Source of the DNA: Seminavis robusta
Lineage: Eukaryota > Bacillariophyta > Bacillariophyceae > Naviculales > Naviculaceae
Direction of reading: 5' to 3'
Assembly (NCBI GenBank): GCA_903772945.1
Contig: CAICTM010000728.1
Coordinates: 1 to 50,900 of the forward strand
DNA length: 50,900 nt
Part shown: positions 1-11,052 of the stretch, piece by piece
Position numbering within the stretch: the first letter of the stretch is position 1
Layout of the letters: every line of letters starts with the position of its first letter
The notes under the pieces: model-generated
The model's database searches: none
What the model was told of the DNA's origin: nothing
Seen by the model: the letters and a program-made list of their open reading frames with translations, nothing else
Position numbers and translations under genes: made by a program

Positions 1-93
1 CATTCGAAGCCATGGAAACCACAGCATACAAGGAACTCATTGCGAAGCTGGCTATGCAATAGTTAATAATAGGATGAGGTGTACGCAGAGCAA

Positions 94-1907
94 CTATGAA
101 AATGGAAAAGAGAACTGCTGCGGACCAAACAGGGGCCCTTGATTCAGCAGGTTGGCTCCAGATCGCGGGGCTGCTTCTTGCAATGATCGATTGTAAACGT
201 CGCCATAAGTTCCCAGAGCGTAGACGCAGTCGCGCAAGCTTTGCTTTAACCCCTCTCCCCATAGCAAGACCACTGGGATTGCCGTCACATTTGCAGGGCC
301 AATTGCATTCTCGTCCGCGAAGATCATGGTCATTACAACCCAGAAAACAAAGTCTGAAAATTGTTTGTCGTCGTCTGTTGTCATCATCCCCAAAGCTTGT
401 AGGCCCTGGCCTGTCGTGTCATTGGAGTGAAAGTGATAGTATGGAGGAGAGAAGGTGTAGCCAAGATAGTCCGTTTGCATGGTAACCCGTACTCCCGCGA
501 CGATGTCCAGTAATCCATCGTCCAGAGCATTCCGACGAGAAACACCGGTGTCCTCAATTTCCACAAATTCGACAGCGTCTGTGTCTCCCGCGAATATCGC
601 AGCAGCAATGGCTTGACAGAGGATTGCATCCAAGCCAGAATTCGCGTTCCCAGGCACGGGGATACCGCACCTCAAGTGGCCTCTCGCCAGAATCCGATCA
701 AGAGCTTTGCCCGGGATGGGCCCCTCTCCCCGAGTGTCCACAGATCCAAATGGATAGGAGAACAAGAGCCCTTTCGAAGCTTGAAGATCCTTGTTGTGTT
801 TGCCGTAAAGAAGATTCAGTCCTTTGCGAGGCATTAGATGCTGGAGATGACGTTGATACAGCTCCTCGTAGTTTCCCAGATGGGACACAATTGCTTGCAT
901 CATTTCGATCGTTCTCCCACTTTCCTCACCTCGAACCAAGATGGATTCCATCTCGTGAGCATTTGCTTGAGTTATATTGTGTGCTTCTGCGAAGTAAAAA
1001 ATATGGACACCAAGTCTATAATTGTCCACTATACTCAGCGGCAACCCTGTCTGGTGGCAATGATAAGGGCTCGCGAGAGAAAAGTTTGTGCCCATGAACG
1101 TACTCTCCCGCGTAGCCTGCGTCGTATATGCGAGTGCTTGGGATGTTGGGTGCTTCGGACGCCATGACATGACACTCTCCAGACATGAAGTTGTCAATCA
1201 TCTCGTCCACCAATACGGAAGGAATGACGAATCCACCGGGGAACAATTCTTGCAGAAGGAGCTCATGAGTCGTCCCGGTAATGACGCACACCTTCAACGA
1301 GCGACAAGCTCCAGAGATACTGTCAAGGTTGTCAGCGCACTCCACATACGAAGGTACACCACCGAACATCATGCCCGCATAGAAAAAGGGCGCAGAGAAT
1401 TGAAACCCAGTTTGCGCCGATGCCTCGAAAACTTGTCGTTCCATGGTAACAGTTGTTGTTATCGCCAAGACATCGACATCCCAGTTAGCTAGCTTGATGA
1501 AACGATCCTTAGTCACAACGTTGACGAACTCAATATTTGTAGTTGTGCCAAAGACCGCCACGGAGATCGCTCGACAACTGTTCCAGATGAATGGCAAGAG
1601 GGCAGATCAAACAGATATGTAAGACGTTTGTTGACGTGGATGCGGTGGTCTTAGCCCATGATTGTAACATGATCAAGTGGTTGTACGGCTGTACACGTAC
1701 TGGTCAACATTCATTCCATCCATTTCTCCGGTCACCGGATCGGGTTGACTAAAACCTTGCACATCACCTTTCCTCAGCAGTCCAGTATGGTTAGATGACA
1801 TCCAACGATGACAAGCACATAAAGGCCTGAGCCTCTTACCTGATATACCACATCGGACAAATCCTCTTTCGAGGACTGCTTCTAGTGTTGAACCTGTGGG
1901 CCGCACA
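94..1907 (-). pseudogene. Tandem amino-acid-binding (SBP_bac_3-like) protein, decayed
   Basis: Two copies of a type-2 periplasmic amino-acid-binding domain can be read. Copy 1 starts with an L-x-R-G-x-x-R-C-G-I motif just above 1841. It continues over two introns with good GT..AG ends, 1756-1839 and 1578-1700, the second restoring a D-H-C-R-A-I-S reading, and then runs to a stop at 1016. Near 1020-1040 the family pattern E-Y/F-S-x-F-V-x-W switches frame, and copy 2 follows in the frame that ends at 94. Copy 2 repeats R-G-H-L-R-C-G-I-P but lacks about 100 residues in the middle: it jumps from a Y-T-F-S-P-P-Y-Y motif straight to D-K-Q-F-S-D-F-V. No ATG or signal peptide precedes copy 1, and its first codons overlap the tail of the exonuclease gene. 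In bacteria these domains bind amino acids for ABC import; related extracytoplasmic domains occur in diatoms. I infer a 5'-truncated, frameshifted pseudogene; an unusual splice form is the alternative. Confidence 0.6.
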
Positions 1908-4900
1908 CTACCTTCTTCGACCGCCTCGGTCTCTGCACGTTGGCCATGATGGCACCGGGGTTGCTGCACCACAACACGCAACAACAGCAGCCAGCTCTAG
2001 CAACTCTAGTAGCAAATCGATATTCCCGGCTCTGGCCTCCGCACCAACACATTTGCACTGACCGCAGAATAGGTATTGTGAGTTGCCGTCGGGTCTCGCA
2101 AAAAGCAAGATTCTGTTGCTCGGCGTGGAGTCCGTCGTTTGGCGACCTTGTTCAGGCCCCACGGACAAATAATCGTAGAAAAGGCCGTCGAGGTCTTTGC
2201 GTGGGTCCACTGTGAACGTCATGTAGCGCCCATTCCCTGAAATCTTGTTATTGTATCTTTGGTTCTGCAAGCTGCATCCAATGTTCACAAACAAGAGCCA
2301 AGCATTCTGTAATTGTATGATGCCGCCACGACGATTGAAGCCAAGATAGTACTGATCCACGAGAGAATCTAAGATGGGTTGGGCCAAGAGTTCCACAATA
2401 CAACTCTCCTTGGTGTAGCCCAGGAAACGTCCAGCCTCCGGAAGTCCTTTGACGGTTGAGATGCATGACAGCTTGAGTGGCTTCTTCTTTTTCTGAACCT
2501 GTTGTGCGGCCTTCGCCTTTTGCTTTGCTGCCTGCTTCTTGGTTTCTTTTTCCCGCTTCAGCGTATCCGCGTCTTGTTGATCGGGGACAGGGATGAGCAG
2601 GGGTGGCGCTGGATCGCTTTTGCCCGTTTTCCATGTCTGGTTTGCATACCAGATCCCAAGCAAATTCTTTGTTGTTCCACAATCAATGTGATATGCTGCC
2701 TTGGGGGATACAGATGCTGCGACATGCTGTGCATCGAGGAAAGATATTCGCCATGAAACAATGAGATGAGCGTAGTTGTCGAAGAATCCATCGGGCATGG
2801 TTTGTTTGCTGCGCGCAAGGGCCTGGTGCAACAGATGCGGCAACACTGCAGCGTCCAAACAGGCATATTCAATCTGCGAGTTCGTCAAGGGTCGCCCCTG
2901 CCAGTTGGAGCACTGCTCGGCCTTGTCGAGTCGTTTCTTCAACAAATAGCATGCGCTCTTTTGCAGGGACTTCAAACTTTTGTGGGTCGACTTTGGAAAA
3001 CAGCTATGGAATAGTGTATCCATGTCCACCACGGATTGCATGGTTCGGAAGCAGGGCATGTGAGGAAATGAAACGGCAAGTTTCGATATGTCTTGCCCAA
3101 TCCCAAATCCTACTATGAGTATATTCGGATTCATAAAGAGAGTACTCAGGGTCTCGCACAAGACCGCCTCAACCTGTGTCATCGGTGTCTCTGGATCTTT
3201 GACCGCCCCTTGACAGAGCTCTTGTAGATCGATGAGAAAAGATTTTGTGACACTGCTAAGCTGTAGTGTCGCCACAGGGTTCTCGCGTCCCCTGTCTCTT
3301 GCCGGCTTCCATTCGCAGTCCAAACCCCATGATCGTTGTAAGAGTCGGTCGTCACGGTCCTGGGAATCGTTGCCGCCCGGCAGCTCTAGAGTAAGTGAAG
3401 CCTCCTTGGAAAGTATAGCGACAAGACTCTCCTCGTTGATCAAGGTCGCCACCAGCGTATCGGACTCTTTCCCTGAAGCATCGATCGTGGGCAAGTCGTT
3501 CAAGCGCAGACGAGGGAGAGACTCAAGGGCCATATCGTGTTCTTCGTGACCGGGCATGGGATCTTTGGACTTGCCTTCGTTCTGTAACTTATCGCTTTCG
3601 CTTTCTTTCTTTTCCTCAACAGACTTTGAAAGAAAATCTTTTGCTGGCGGCAGCTTTGATCCCTGAAGTCTCTTGGCGCAGGTGGAATGGTTGACACGGA
3701 ATCTATCGGCGCGTGATTGTCGAATTTCTTTTGTGGTCGGCCTTACACTCCTGGGCTCAAAGGATTTTGGTAACAGCTTGTAAACAGGCTGATTTGTGTC
3801 GATGGGCTGCTCGAGGATGGAAGTCAACGTTCCTCGAAAGTTGTCGAGCCCCGCAACAATGTCCACACCGTAGTTCGCGGCATCAATTTCGAAACGTGGG
3901 TCTAAATCGCCATACTGCTTTCCATCACCACGCGAAACCCGATAGTTCTGAAACTCACCTCCCGCCAGTATTTGTTGGTGTTCAGTTTCAAACATCAGCA
4001 GGCACGTTTCTGGTTGTAGGTGTGTCACAGACATACTGCATGGTGTCTGTCCTTTGTTGTTGACAATCAGCAAGTTTGCGCCCCTCGAAAGCAACAGTTT
4101 CACCGCGTCGTCACGATCCTGTGTGATCGCGTAGAATATTGGCGACTTTCCAAAGTTTCCCTCTCCCGTGCTGATTACATTGACAAGGTCCAATCCGTGC
4201 TTGTTTCCAGCGTCAATAAGGAGTTCGATTGACTCCAGATCCCCTTTCCACGCCGCCAAATGCAATGCATTCTTGGTAAAGTTCCCATCGGTTCCCAATT
4301 TAACCAACTTGGAATCAATCGAGAAGGAAGATCAGCGAGACACGAGATGGAGTGTTTGCGACTAGTTAGCCAGGACAGTCAACTTACCAGTGGAAACCGT
4401 TCCCCAGCAACTTCTAGTATCTCTCTAACGATGCCGGCTCTCCCCTTCTTTGCAGCCGAGTCTCTGAGCTTCTTGGACAGCGTCTTCATGCAAACTTCCG
4501 TGTCCTCAGCACTGCTTTGTTGTTGAGGCTGCTGCTCTTGTGTGGTACCTGGGTCAGCAGTGGCAGCCATTGGAATCGCTCCAGCATCCTCCGCGTCAGC
4601 AGCAACTCCAAAGTCGTAATGCTGGTAGACGTTGCCATCTGCCAATTGTCGTTTCTCCATTCGACGCAGAGTCTCACAAGTACTCGGTAACAGTTTCCCC
4701 TGTGCCATACCACAAGGCGTGTTGCCATTGCGGTTTACAATCAATACGTTGGCACCGTGATCGAGGAGGAATCGCACAACGTCGTCACGACCTTGATTTG
4801 TCGCGTAGAACAGAGCGGTCTTTCCGTAGTTCCCATCCCCCGTACTGATGGAATTGACCAGATCTAGTCCAAACTGCGTCCCTGCATTCACCAGCAGCCG

Positions 4901-6030
4901 AATGGATTCCAAGTCTCCTTTCCATGCTGCCAAATGAATCGGGTTGCGACTGTAGCTGCCAGGTTCAAAGAGCTTTTCGCACGTAAAGGTAACTTGCTAC
5001 ATGAGTGACTCTATCTGCTGTCAGGGCCCGTCAACGTAAATGGTAGCAGGGAACTTACTTGTGGGAACCGGTCTCCAACCTTGGCAATTACATCTTGAAT
5101 GGTGGCAGCACTTCCCTTTTTAAGACATGCATGTCGCAATCTATTGGATAAGTACTGAACACCATCATCAGCAACGACTGATTCAGAGTCTGCTGATGGG
5201 GAGAGAGCATTAGCAGCATCTTGTACTGCTGATTCGGATCCGCCTATCGGAAGTGTGTTGCTTATTGTTGCCGCTTTTGCGTTTGTGGTGGTAAATCCTG
5301 CAGTGTAAACTCCAGCATTGAGCACCTTGGCCAATCGTATCAACACTGCTGATTGGATCCGTACCGCATGGCGAAAGCTTCCAGAGCCAATGCTCAGAAA
5401 ACTGCCCCCTTTTGTTGTTGACAGGAGCGCTTCATCCAGGATCAATACCATGGGTCTGGTATGTCCCAAAGGGGGTATAGTCCCCGACATGTATCCTGTC
5501 AATGCTTCTGCCTGGCTGGTTTCTGCCAATTCCAAGTGGGCGACTTGAAGAAGGACATTGGCTTCCTGCGCAGTCTTGTGGTGTGTGTCTGCCTCATGCT
5601 TATCCTTCGACGATGCACCGATGATCCGTGTGGCAATACAGGTTGTTGACTGAGCCTCCTTGTCGTCGCAACTCACTGCTGAAGCAGTAGCGGCAGCAGA
5701 TTCCACAGAACATTCTAATAACCTTTCTTTGAGAAGCTCTTCATCGACTCGATCTCGGTATCTTAGTGCCGTGGCAAAAAAGAATGACTGGTCTAAATCG
5801 TTACCAGCAGAATCTGCCACGGTACCTGCACTTGTGGTGGTGGAATTCTGCTGAAACTGGACCTTCCAAATGAGCGTCTTGACAGGAACGACACGTATTT
5901 GTTCTTCTCCTGAAATACATGTCATCAACTCGCTTCTGTCTTCCTCTGCTTCTTCTACAAACTCATAATAAACAGCATCACTCCTGGGATCAACCACTGC
6001 CTGGCTTAGTCGGCTCTTTAGCAAGTCCAT
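1908..6030 (-). CDS. Ankyrin-repeat / DEDDy 3'-5' exonuclease fusion protein (3 exons)
   Basis: Exons 5059-6030, 4388-4972 and 1908-4307 join in phase 0 at GTAAGT donors, giving about 1318 aa. Exon 1 (1-324) is low-complexity and unrecognised, ending in a short helical module before D-R-F-P-Q. Two ankyrin modules follow (about 325-430 and 520-630), each with H-L-A-A-W-K-G-D-L-E-S and G-A-N-x-L-I-V-N. The exonuclease domain has D849/E851 (G-L-D-C-E-W), D925 (G-x-G-Q-D-I) and Y1000..D1004 (Y-A-C-L-D), so all four acidic DEDD residues and the Tyr are present. It therefore belongs to the RNase D / WRN-exonuclease / EXD2 class acting on 3' ends of RNA or DNA. A basic K/Q-rich linker leads to a C-terminal domain with a C-G-Q-C-K-C motif, not identified. 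The last ~30 residues read into the neighbouring binding-protein remnant and may not be native. Substrate and location are unknown. Confidence 0.8.
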
Positions 6031-6412
6031 CGAAGTTTTGGTTGACTAATACCTATCCGGATAGAGGCCATTGGCTTGATGCTCTGACTTGAGATGGTAG
6101 CTGTTTTCCTTTGCCCTCTGGCTTTGTCAGTGTGACAGCAGCTGTGACAGCTAACGTGTTTCGTCTAACCTGATCTTTACTGCACCACCGCAGCTCAAGG
6201 TGGGTCCCGGATGACCATCCGCACGTGCTATAACAGCCTGCTGAGCGGCTAGAACATGAAATACTTCAAAGCAGCTTTCAAAGCCACACCTCGCAGCAGC
6301 CCGAATACCAAACGACCAAACCACGCCACAACCAAGAGACTTTCTTGATCGCTGCTTCTCTTGACATTACAGTATTCTTTTCTTAGCCTAGCAACAGTAG
6401 TACAACCACACC
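6031..6412. other. Intergenic, divergent promoter region
   Basis: This 382-bp space lies between the divergent starts of the exonuclease and CWC15 genes, so it should hold both promoters. I see no clear TATA box and no open frame worth calling. Confidence 0.5.
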
Positions 6413-7168
6413 ATGACCACCGCACATAGGCCTACGTGGAAGGCAGCTGTTGGCCGAGCGCAAGAGGGAGGATGGACCGCAGGTGGATCCGTGAGCACGA
6501 GTATCTCCGCTCTGGACGTGGCCGCTCACACCAAGCTCAAGACGCGCAGCGGACAACAGTTGATTGACAAGAAAAAGGCGCTCAAGGAGTCACTGTTGGC
6601 GTTGGAAAAAGCAGAAGCATCTTCCAGCAAGCACAAGATCGGAAAACGTCCCATTGTGGAAGCCATTGAAGCCGAAGGACGGCAAAAATTATTGAAACAA
6701 ACGACGGAAGTAGACGAAGTGGCCTTGAAGAAAAAGTACGATGACGAGGATAGAGGAGGGGACGACTCGGACGGATGGTCGGATGTAGACAGGGACGCCT
6801 CAGACAAGGATAGTGATTTAGATGCCTCTGATTCGGATTCAGACGACGACGACAGCGATGACGACGACGATGACGAAGCTGCGCTGCAAGCGGAATTGGC
6901 GAAAATACGGGCGGAACGAGAAGCTGTCAAAGCCAAGGCAGAAGCGGAAGCAGCCGCAGAGGAGGAAGAACAAATGGGAGAAGCGGCTATGATTGGAAAC
7001 CCACTTTTGGCATCGGGGGAAGCATCGGCAAAAATGAAACGAAAATGGAATGAAGATGTGGTCTTCCGAAACCAGGCGAAAGGAGAACCAAAGCCCAAAA
7101 AGCGGTTCATCAATGACACTGTCCGCAATGATTTCCACAAGCGTTTCTTGAACAAGTTCATTCGATAA
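6413..7168 (+). CDS. CWC15: Spliceosome-associated protein CWC15 homologue
   Basis: The 251-aa protein has the layout of Cwf15/Cwc15 (human AD-002). The N-terminus has the family motif M-T-T-A-H-R-P-T-W and a K-A-A-V-G-x-A pattern. A Lys-rich helix with L-L follows, then a long acidic Asp/Ser tract at about 115-155, then an Ala/Glu/Lys coiled coil. The conserved C-terminus reads K-R-K-W-N-E-D-V-V-F-R-N-Q and ends F-H-K-R-F-L-N-K-F-I-R. Cwc15 belongs to the Prp19/NTC-associated part of the activated spliceosome and binds near the catalytic RNA core in the nucleus. Length matches the family (about 220-265 aa). The gene has no intron. The acidic stretch is longer than usual. Confidence 0.96.
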   Translation: MTTAHRPTWKAAVGRAQEGGWTAGGSVSTSISALDVAAHTKLKTRSGQQLIDKKKALKESLLALEKAEASSSKHKIGKRPIVEAIEAEGRQKLLKQTTEVDEVALKKKYDDEDRGGDDSDGWSDVDRDASDKDSDLDASDSDSDDDDSDDDDDDEAALQAELAKIRAEREAVKAKAEAEAAAEEEEQMGEAAMIGNPLLASGEASAKMKRKWNEDVVFRNQAKGEPKPKKRFINDTVRNDFHKRFLNKFIR

Positions 7169-8339
7169 CTGAAACACAAAGCAAAACAAAACAAAACAAT
7201 GCGCATGTCCGGGAGGTGGGAGGAAAGTAGGTTCACCGACTTCTCAAGAGGTTATTAGTTTAAATGGAAGTCGAGGAACAACTCTGATCAGCTACCAAAT
7301 CGAGTGCACTATAACTCTTATGACGGTACATCTCTACCCTCCCGCTTTTGAAGTGAGGTGTTGTAGAGGTCGCTAGCTTTGCCTCCGAAATCGCGCTGTA
7401 GCGACGCCACCTCACTGTGGCACAATCCGCTGCCATTGCAGTTTTGGACGTGCACCCCATCGTTCAAAACAATCCGTATCTCTCTCGAGCTCGTTTGCTC
7501 AGCAGCGCCATTGTCGTTCCTCACATCAAATAAACGCTGTCCATGTGGGCAATTGCAGAAAGCTGCTCCGGGTTCTCACTGGAGCGAGCTTGGCAGTCAT
7601 TCCAACTCGGACCAATACAGCACTGGCCACCATGATACCGGTAGCTAGCGTGTTGCTTGGAGTGCCGATACTCGGCAAGTGCAAATAGAGACAACGTTTG
7701 GCACCACTGTGGAATGTGGCTGGATGCAGTGAAGAAATAGTGGCACCGACAGGGAGCTGGAAAGAACGGGAACAGGAGGAGTCGCGTCACTTTGTCGGCT
7801 TGAAGATGGCTGATTTGAGCAAGAAAGCTTCTGCAATGGATCCCAACTTGCCTGGGTTCTTTGAGTTACTCAGACTTTCAAGTAATGGCCAGACGAACTA
7901 TGTCAAAGCTACAGCCACTGAAGCGAGAACGGTTTTGAACTTGATAGTGACAAAGCCTCTGCAGGACAAGCCCAACAATCTAGCTAGCCAGCCAGTGGCT
8001 AGCTAGGTTCTCTCAGCCTGTTAGTCCAGCGCCAACTTCTAGCTATTCAGGATGTGCGAGGTACAATGTATGTGATGGTGTAGCAATCCATTATGCATTA
8101 CGGCTACTAGCTAAAGTAAGTCACATGGTGCCAGTGGCACCGCTCCAGGGGCAGGTCGCGAACATTCAAGGCGTTCCAATCACCTTGATCCGTGCTCTCT
8201 TTCTCGCGTGGAGTGCATTCGTTATGAAAATATCTCACGGCACATCACTTGTGTGCGTTGTTGTCGGTCAGCCCCCGAGTGTCGACATCATGGTCGCCCC
8301 TTCTCTTTTAACACGTAGATTACAAGCCTTCTTGTCTAT
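7169..8339. other. Intergenic between convergent genes
   Basis: About 1.17 kb lies between the 3' ends of CWC15 and the Mpv17-like gene. Several ORFs of 60-102 codons occur on both strands, but none shows a recognisable domain or a consistent coding signal. The stretch contains a perfect 11-bp inverted repeat at 7980-8006, listed separately. Confidence 0.5.
7980..8006. repeat. Perfect 11-bp inverted repeat (hairpin)
   Basis: The arms are CTAGCTAGCCA (7980-7990) and TGGCTAGCTAG (7996-8006), separated by GCCAG. The arms carry the CTAGCTAG motif found in many intergenic spots of this window. Confidence 0.85.
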
Positions 8340-9146
8340 CTAGGTGGATGCCTCTATTGTTGTTGCTGCCAGTGTCTCTTCCGTCACTGCCTCGACAACA
8401 CTGTCCCCCGTCGATTGACAAGACGACAGGATGATGAACCATCCAAAGGAGATACATGCCATGAACAGGACTCTCATATGATCAGGGACACAGCTAAAGC
8501 TGATGGTTTGTGCGGGCAGCCAGACGGCCCAGTACTTGTAGAGCAGGCCTTCATCTCGAATGTCCGACAAATACTTGTCCAATCCTTCGGACAAGGGATA
8601 GTCAAACATGACTGCCTTGATAAAGTAGACAGGTGGCAACCACATCAGTGGGGCACTGACAAAGTTGTCAAAGAGAACCGACTCGACCACGTTCTTGAGG
8701 TCATGGTTGGTTCCAAAGAGATGAGGAAACACAATGTCGTATTCGATGTGGCACATGAGACCAATAAAGATTCCCCCGTAGATAATGTAGGCGGCATTGC
8801 GACGCAACTCAATGGCCCGTTCACTGCTCGTCCAACTTCGTATTTGAGCGACACAGTCGGCCAGACTGGCTTTTACACCACACGTCAGGACGGCTGCCTG
8901 CAGAGGGTAGGTTTGATAGAATGTATTCACGTCTTCTAACGTCATGGAAAGAGTTGTGGTGGTGGTGGTTGTCGGCGATGACAAAGTCTTTCTTGCCTGC
9001 GCTGTGCTACTGCTTAACGGACGAGGACTTATCCGAGAAGTGGGCAACGACGGCTGAAAGCAATGACTTGATGAAGCTAACAAAGCAGCAATCAGAGCTG
9101 ACAGAGCTATCTTAGAAGGGCTACGAGTGGGCTTGGTGGATGGCAT
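8340..9146 (-). CDS. Mpv17/PMP22 family membrane protein
   Basis: From the ATG at 9146 the protein is about 268 aa. An upstream in-frame ATG at 9218 would add 24 poorly organellar residues, so 9146 is preferred. The C-terminal 180 residues match Mpv17/PMP22: an F-Y-x-x-Y-P-L-x-A start near the first membrane helix, an R-N-A-A-Y-x-x-Y-G-G-I-F-I-G helix, and a hallmark W-x-V-W-L-P-A-Q-x-x-x-F near residue 210, followed by a last helix. Family members form small channels or pores in inner mitochondrial, peroxisomal or plastid membranes. The N-terminus has a hydrophobic stretch ending S-S-H-C-F-Q-P, which resembles the diatom plastid-import motif (Phe at +1), so a plastid destination is plausible but not proven. 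No intron is seen. Confidence 0.88.
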   Translation of the reverse strand: MPSTKPTRSPSKIALSALIAALLASSSHCFQPSLPTSRISPRPLSSSTAQARKTLSSPTTTTTTTLSMTLEDVNTFYQTYPLQAAVLTCGVKASLADCVAQIRSWTSSERAIELRRNAAYIIYGGIFIGLMCHIEYDIVFPHLFGTNHDLKNVVESVLFDNFVSAPLMWLPPVYFIKAVMFDYPLSEGLDKYLSDIRDEGLLYKYWAVWLPAQTISFSCVPDHMRVLFMACISFGWFIILSSCQSTGDSVVEAVTEETLAATTIEAST

Positions 9147-11052
9147 TGTTCTTTGTTGATACGATACGGTAGATGTTGCGAAGGGTTTTATGTTGTCTTG
9201 TTGGCAAATTGTGAGCAATGTCTTGTCTTGTTTTTGCAGGGAATCAGGGAATCGGTGGCTCTTCTGAAAATTGCAACAGATCGAAAAGCAATCTGGGGTT
9301 CCTGGCTCCGGATTGGTTTTTGAAATGCGACCTCGTGAGGTTTCAACGAAAATACACAGATGGCTTGATGTGCTGTTGTCTTTCGTGCGATTGTTGGCCA
9401 GGACAAGTGAGGATAGGGAGATGAGAGATTAAAGTCTCAGATACAACATTCTACACTTTGTTTTTAGATGGACTAGACTACTATTTTGAAGTAGTAGATT
9501 GTCCGTCTATGGTTGCCTTCTAAAGAGCCTGTCCAAGATGTTGATGATGCATTGGATTGAAATAAGAAGATTATGCTGTGGCTGATTGTGCCTTGCTGCA
9601 GCTTCTAAATTAGCCAGTTGTTGGCCTATGCAAGCGGATCCTTACCGGTACCGGTACTCACTGAGCATCATAGAAAAAAGGCTGACAAAGTTTTGATCAG
9701 AGGCTTGGGCCAGCTTGGGGTACTATTAATAGCTAGCTCTAGTCTTATAAGAGTATTTTGGGTTTCAAGACAATCAGAGCCCGTCCACCAATGACCAATG
9801 ATACCGGCATTGATACCAATACTGGTACTAGTTACCTGGAAATCATCTAAACCAAAAGGAATGATTAATGCAGACTCATCTACAGCAACGAAAGTCTCCA
9901 TCTCCCAGGATTGTATTACCTCCAACCAGCGGTAACTTGTAGACTTCGTGAAGAAGCATGCGGCACTCGCTGGCGGTAGAACGGTCATTTTGCCGTCCTC
10001 GGTCGTCAGCATGCAACAAGACCGCAACCCTATGCATGCACCATGGATCACGGTTGGCAATCCCACCACGCACGGAATTGCTTGCTGTCATTGTGTCGCG
10101 CACTGTTTCGATGAGGTTTCCAGGGACCACGTTACGTTTCGTGTTGCTGCAATGACTACCAGCTAGAGAGGGAACATACATGCTTCTTCGCAGCTGGAAA
10201 GACACTGCATCAAGAAATTCAGTCATAGTGGACTCCAATCAGTTCTTAAAAAACCTAACATTCCGAGAGGACGACGACGTTTTCTTCTTGCTTGGTGCGT
10301 TGCCACGAAGCAATTGAGGCGAGGCCCTCCTTAGCTGTCTTGGAGGTTCTAAGTTTTGCCTGGCTGGCTAGGTCATAGACTACGAGTACTGGCAGCGTCA
10401 TCGTTTCCTCGCGAGTCTGCTTGTTACAGCATCTCTTAAGTTGCTGGAATTCATACTATGTTGAATGTTGAACCTAGCTAGTCTTGTTTAGAACAGGGGG
10501 CAACGCCAAATTTCTATTTCTTCGCACACTTGATGGCTGATTAGAACTTGAGTCCGGTGAGGAGACTCGACTCGGCTCTTCTCGAGCTGCGATGCAGCCT
10601 TGCCTCTGAGAAACTCTGGAGGAACAATTGAAATTCTGAGAAATCGGAATTTGGGCCAATTCTGCACCCTCATCAGCATGCTAAGGTACCGGTACAGATG
10701 ACACAAACCAGACTTGGCCATACCGGTACCGGTAGCGCTACTAGTAGCTAGCTAGCCAGAGTTTGGTCCGCTTTGGCCGCTGCCCGACGTGCACGTGTGC
10801 ACATGCTGTCCTGTCCCGTTTCGTGTCGATAAAGAGCTACGCTGCCGTATCTTATCGGTGTTGCAGTTAGTGTTGCACTGGACATATCTTGTTGGCTCAA
10901 TCTGTTGCTTGCAGTTTGAAAGGTTGGGCCGCCTTGTTGGAACAAACTCATCTGCTCCTCTTCTGCTTCTCATCAGAATCGAATCGCTCTTGTAGCCCCT
11001 CCAACTGCATGTAGCTGGTCTTCAATAGAATGGCTAATTGAACTCCATCCAT
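9147..11052. other. Long intergenic region without a recognised gene
   Basis: About 1.9 kb. ORFs of 133 codons (9668-10069, -) and 120 codons (9876-10238, -) overlap in different frames and match nothing I recognise. The region contains three palindromic TACCGGTACCGGTA-type motifs (9643-9657, 10685-10695, 10721-10734) and a CTAGCTAG motif near 10747. It includes the promoter of the Mpv17-like gene next to 9147. Confidence 0.5.

Noticed and set aside
6526..7236. 236-codon Ser-rich minus ORF
   Set aside because: It is the antisense shadow of the acidic CWC15 gene.
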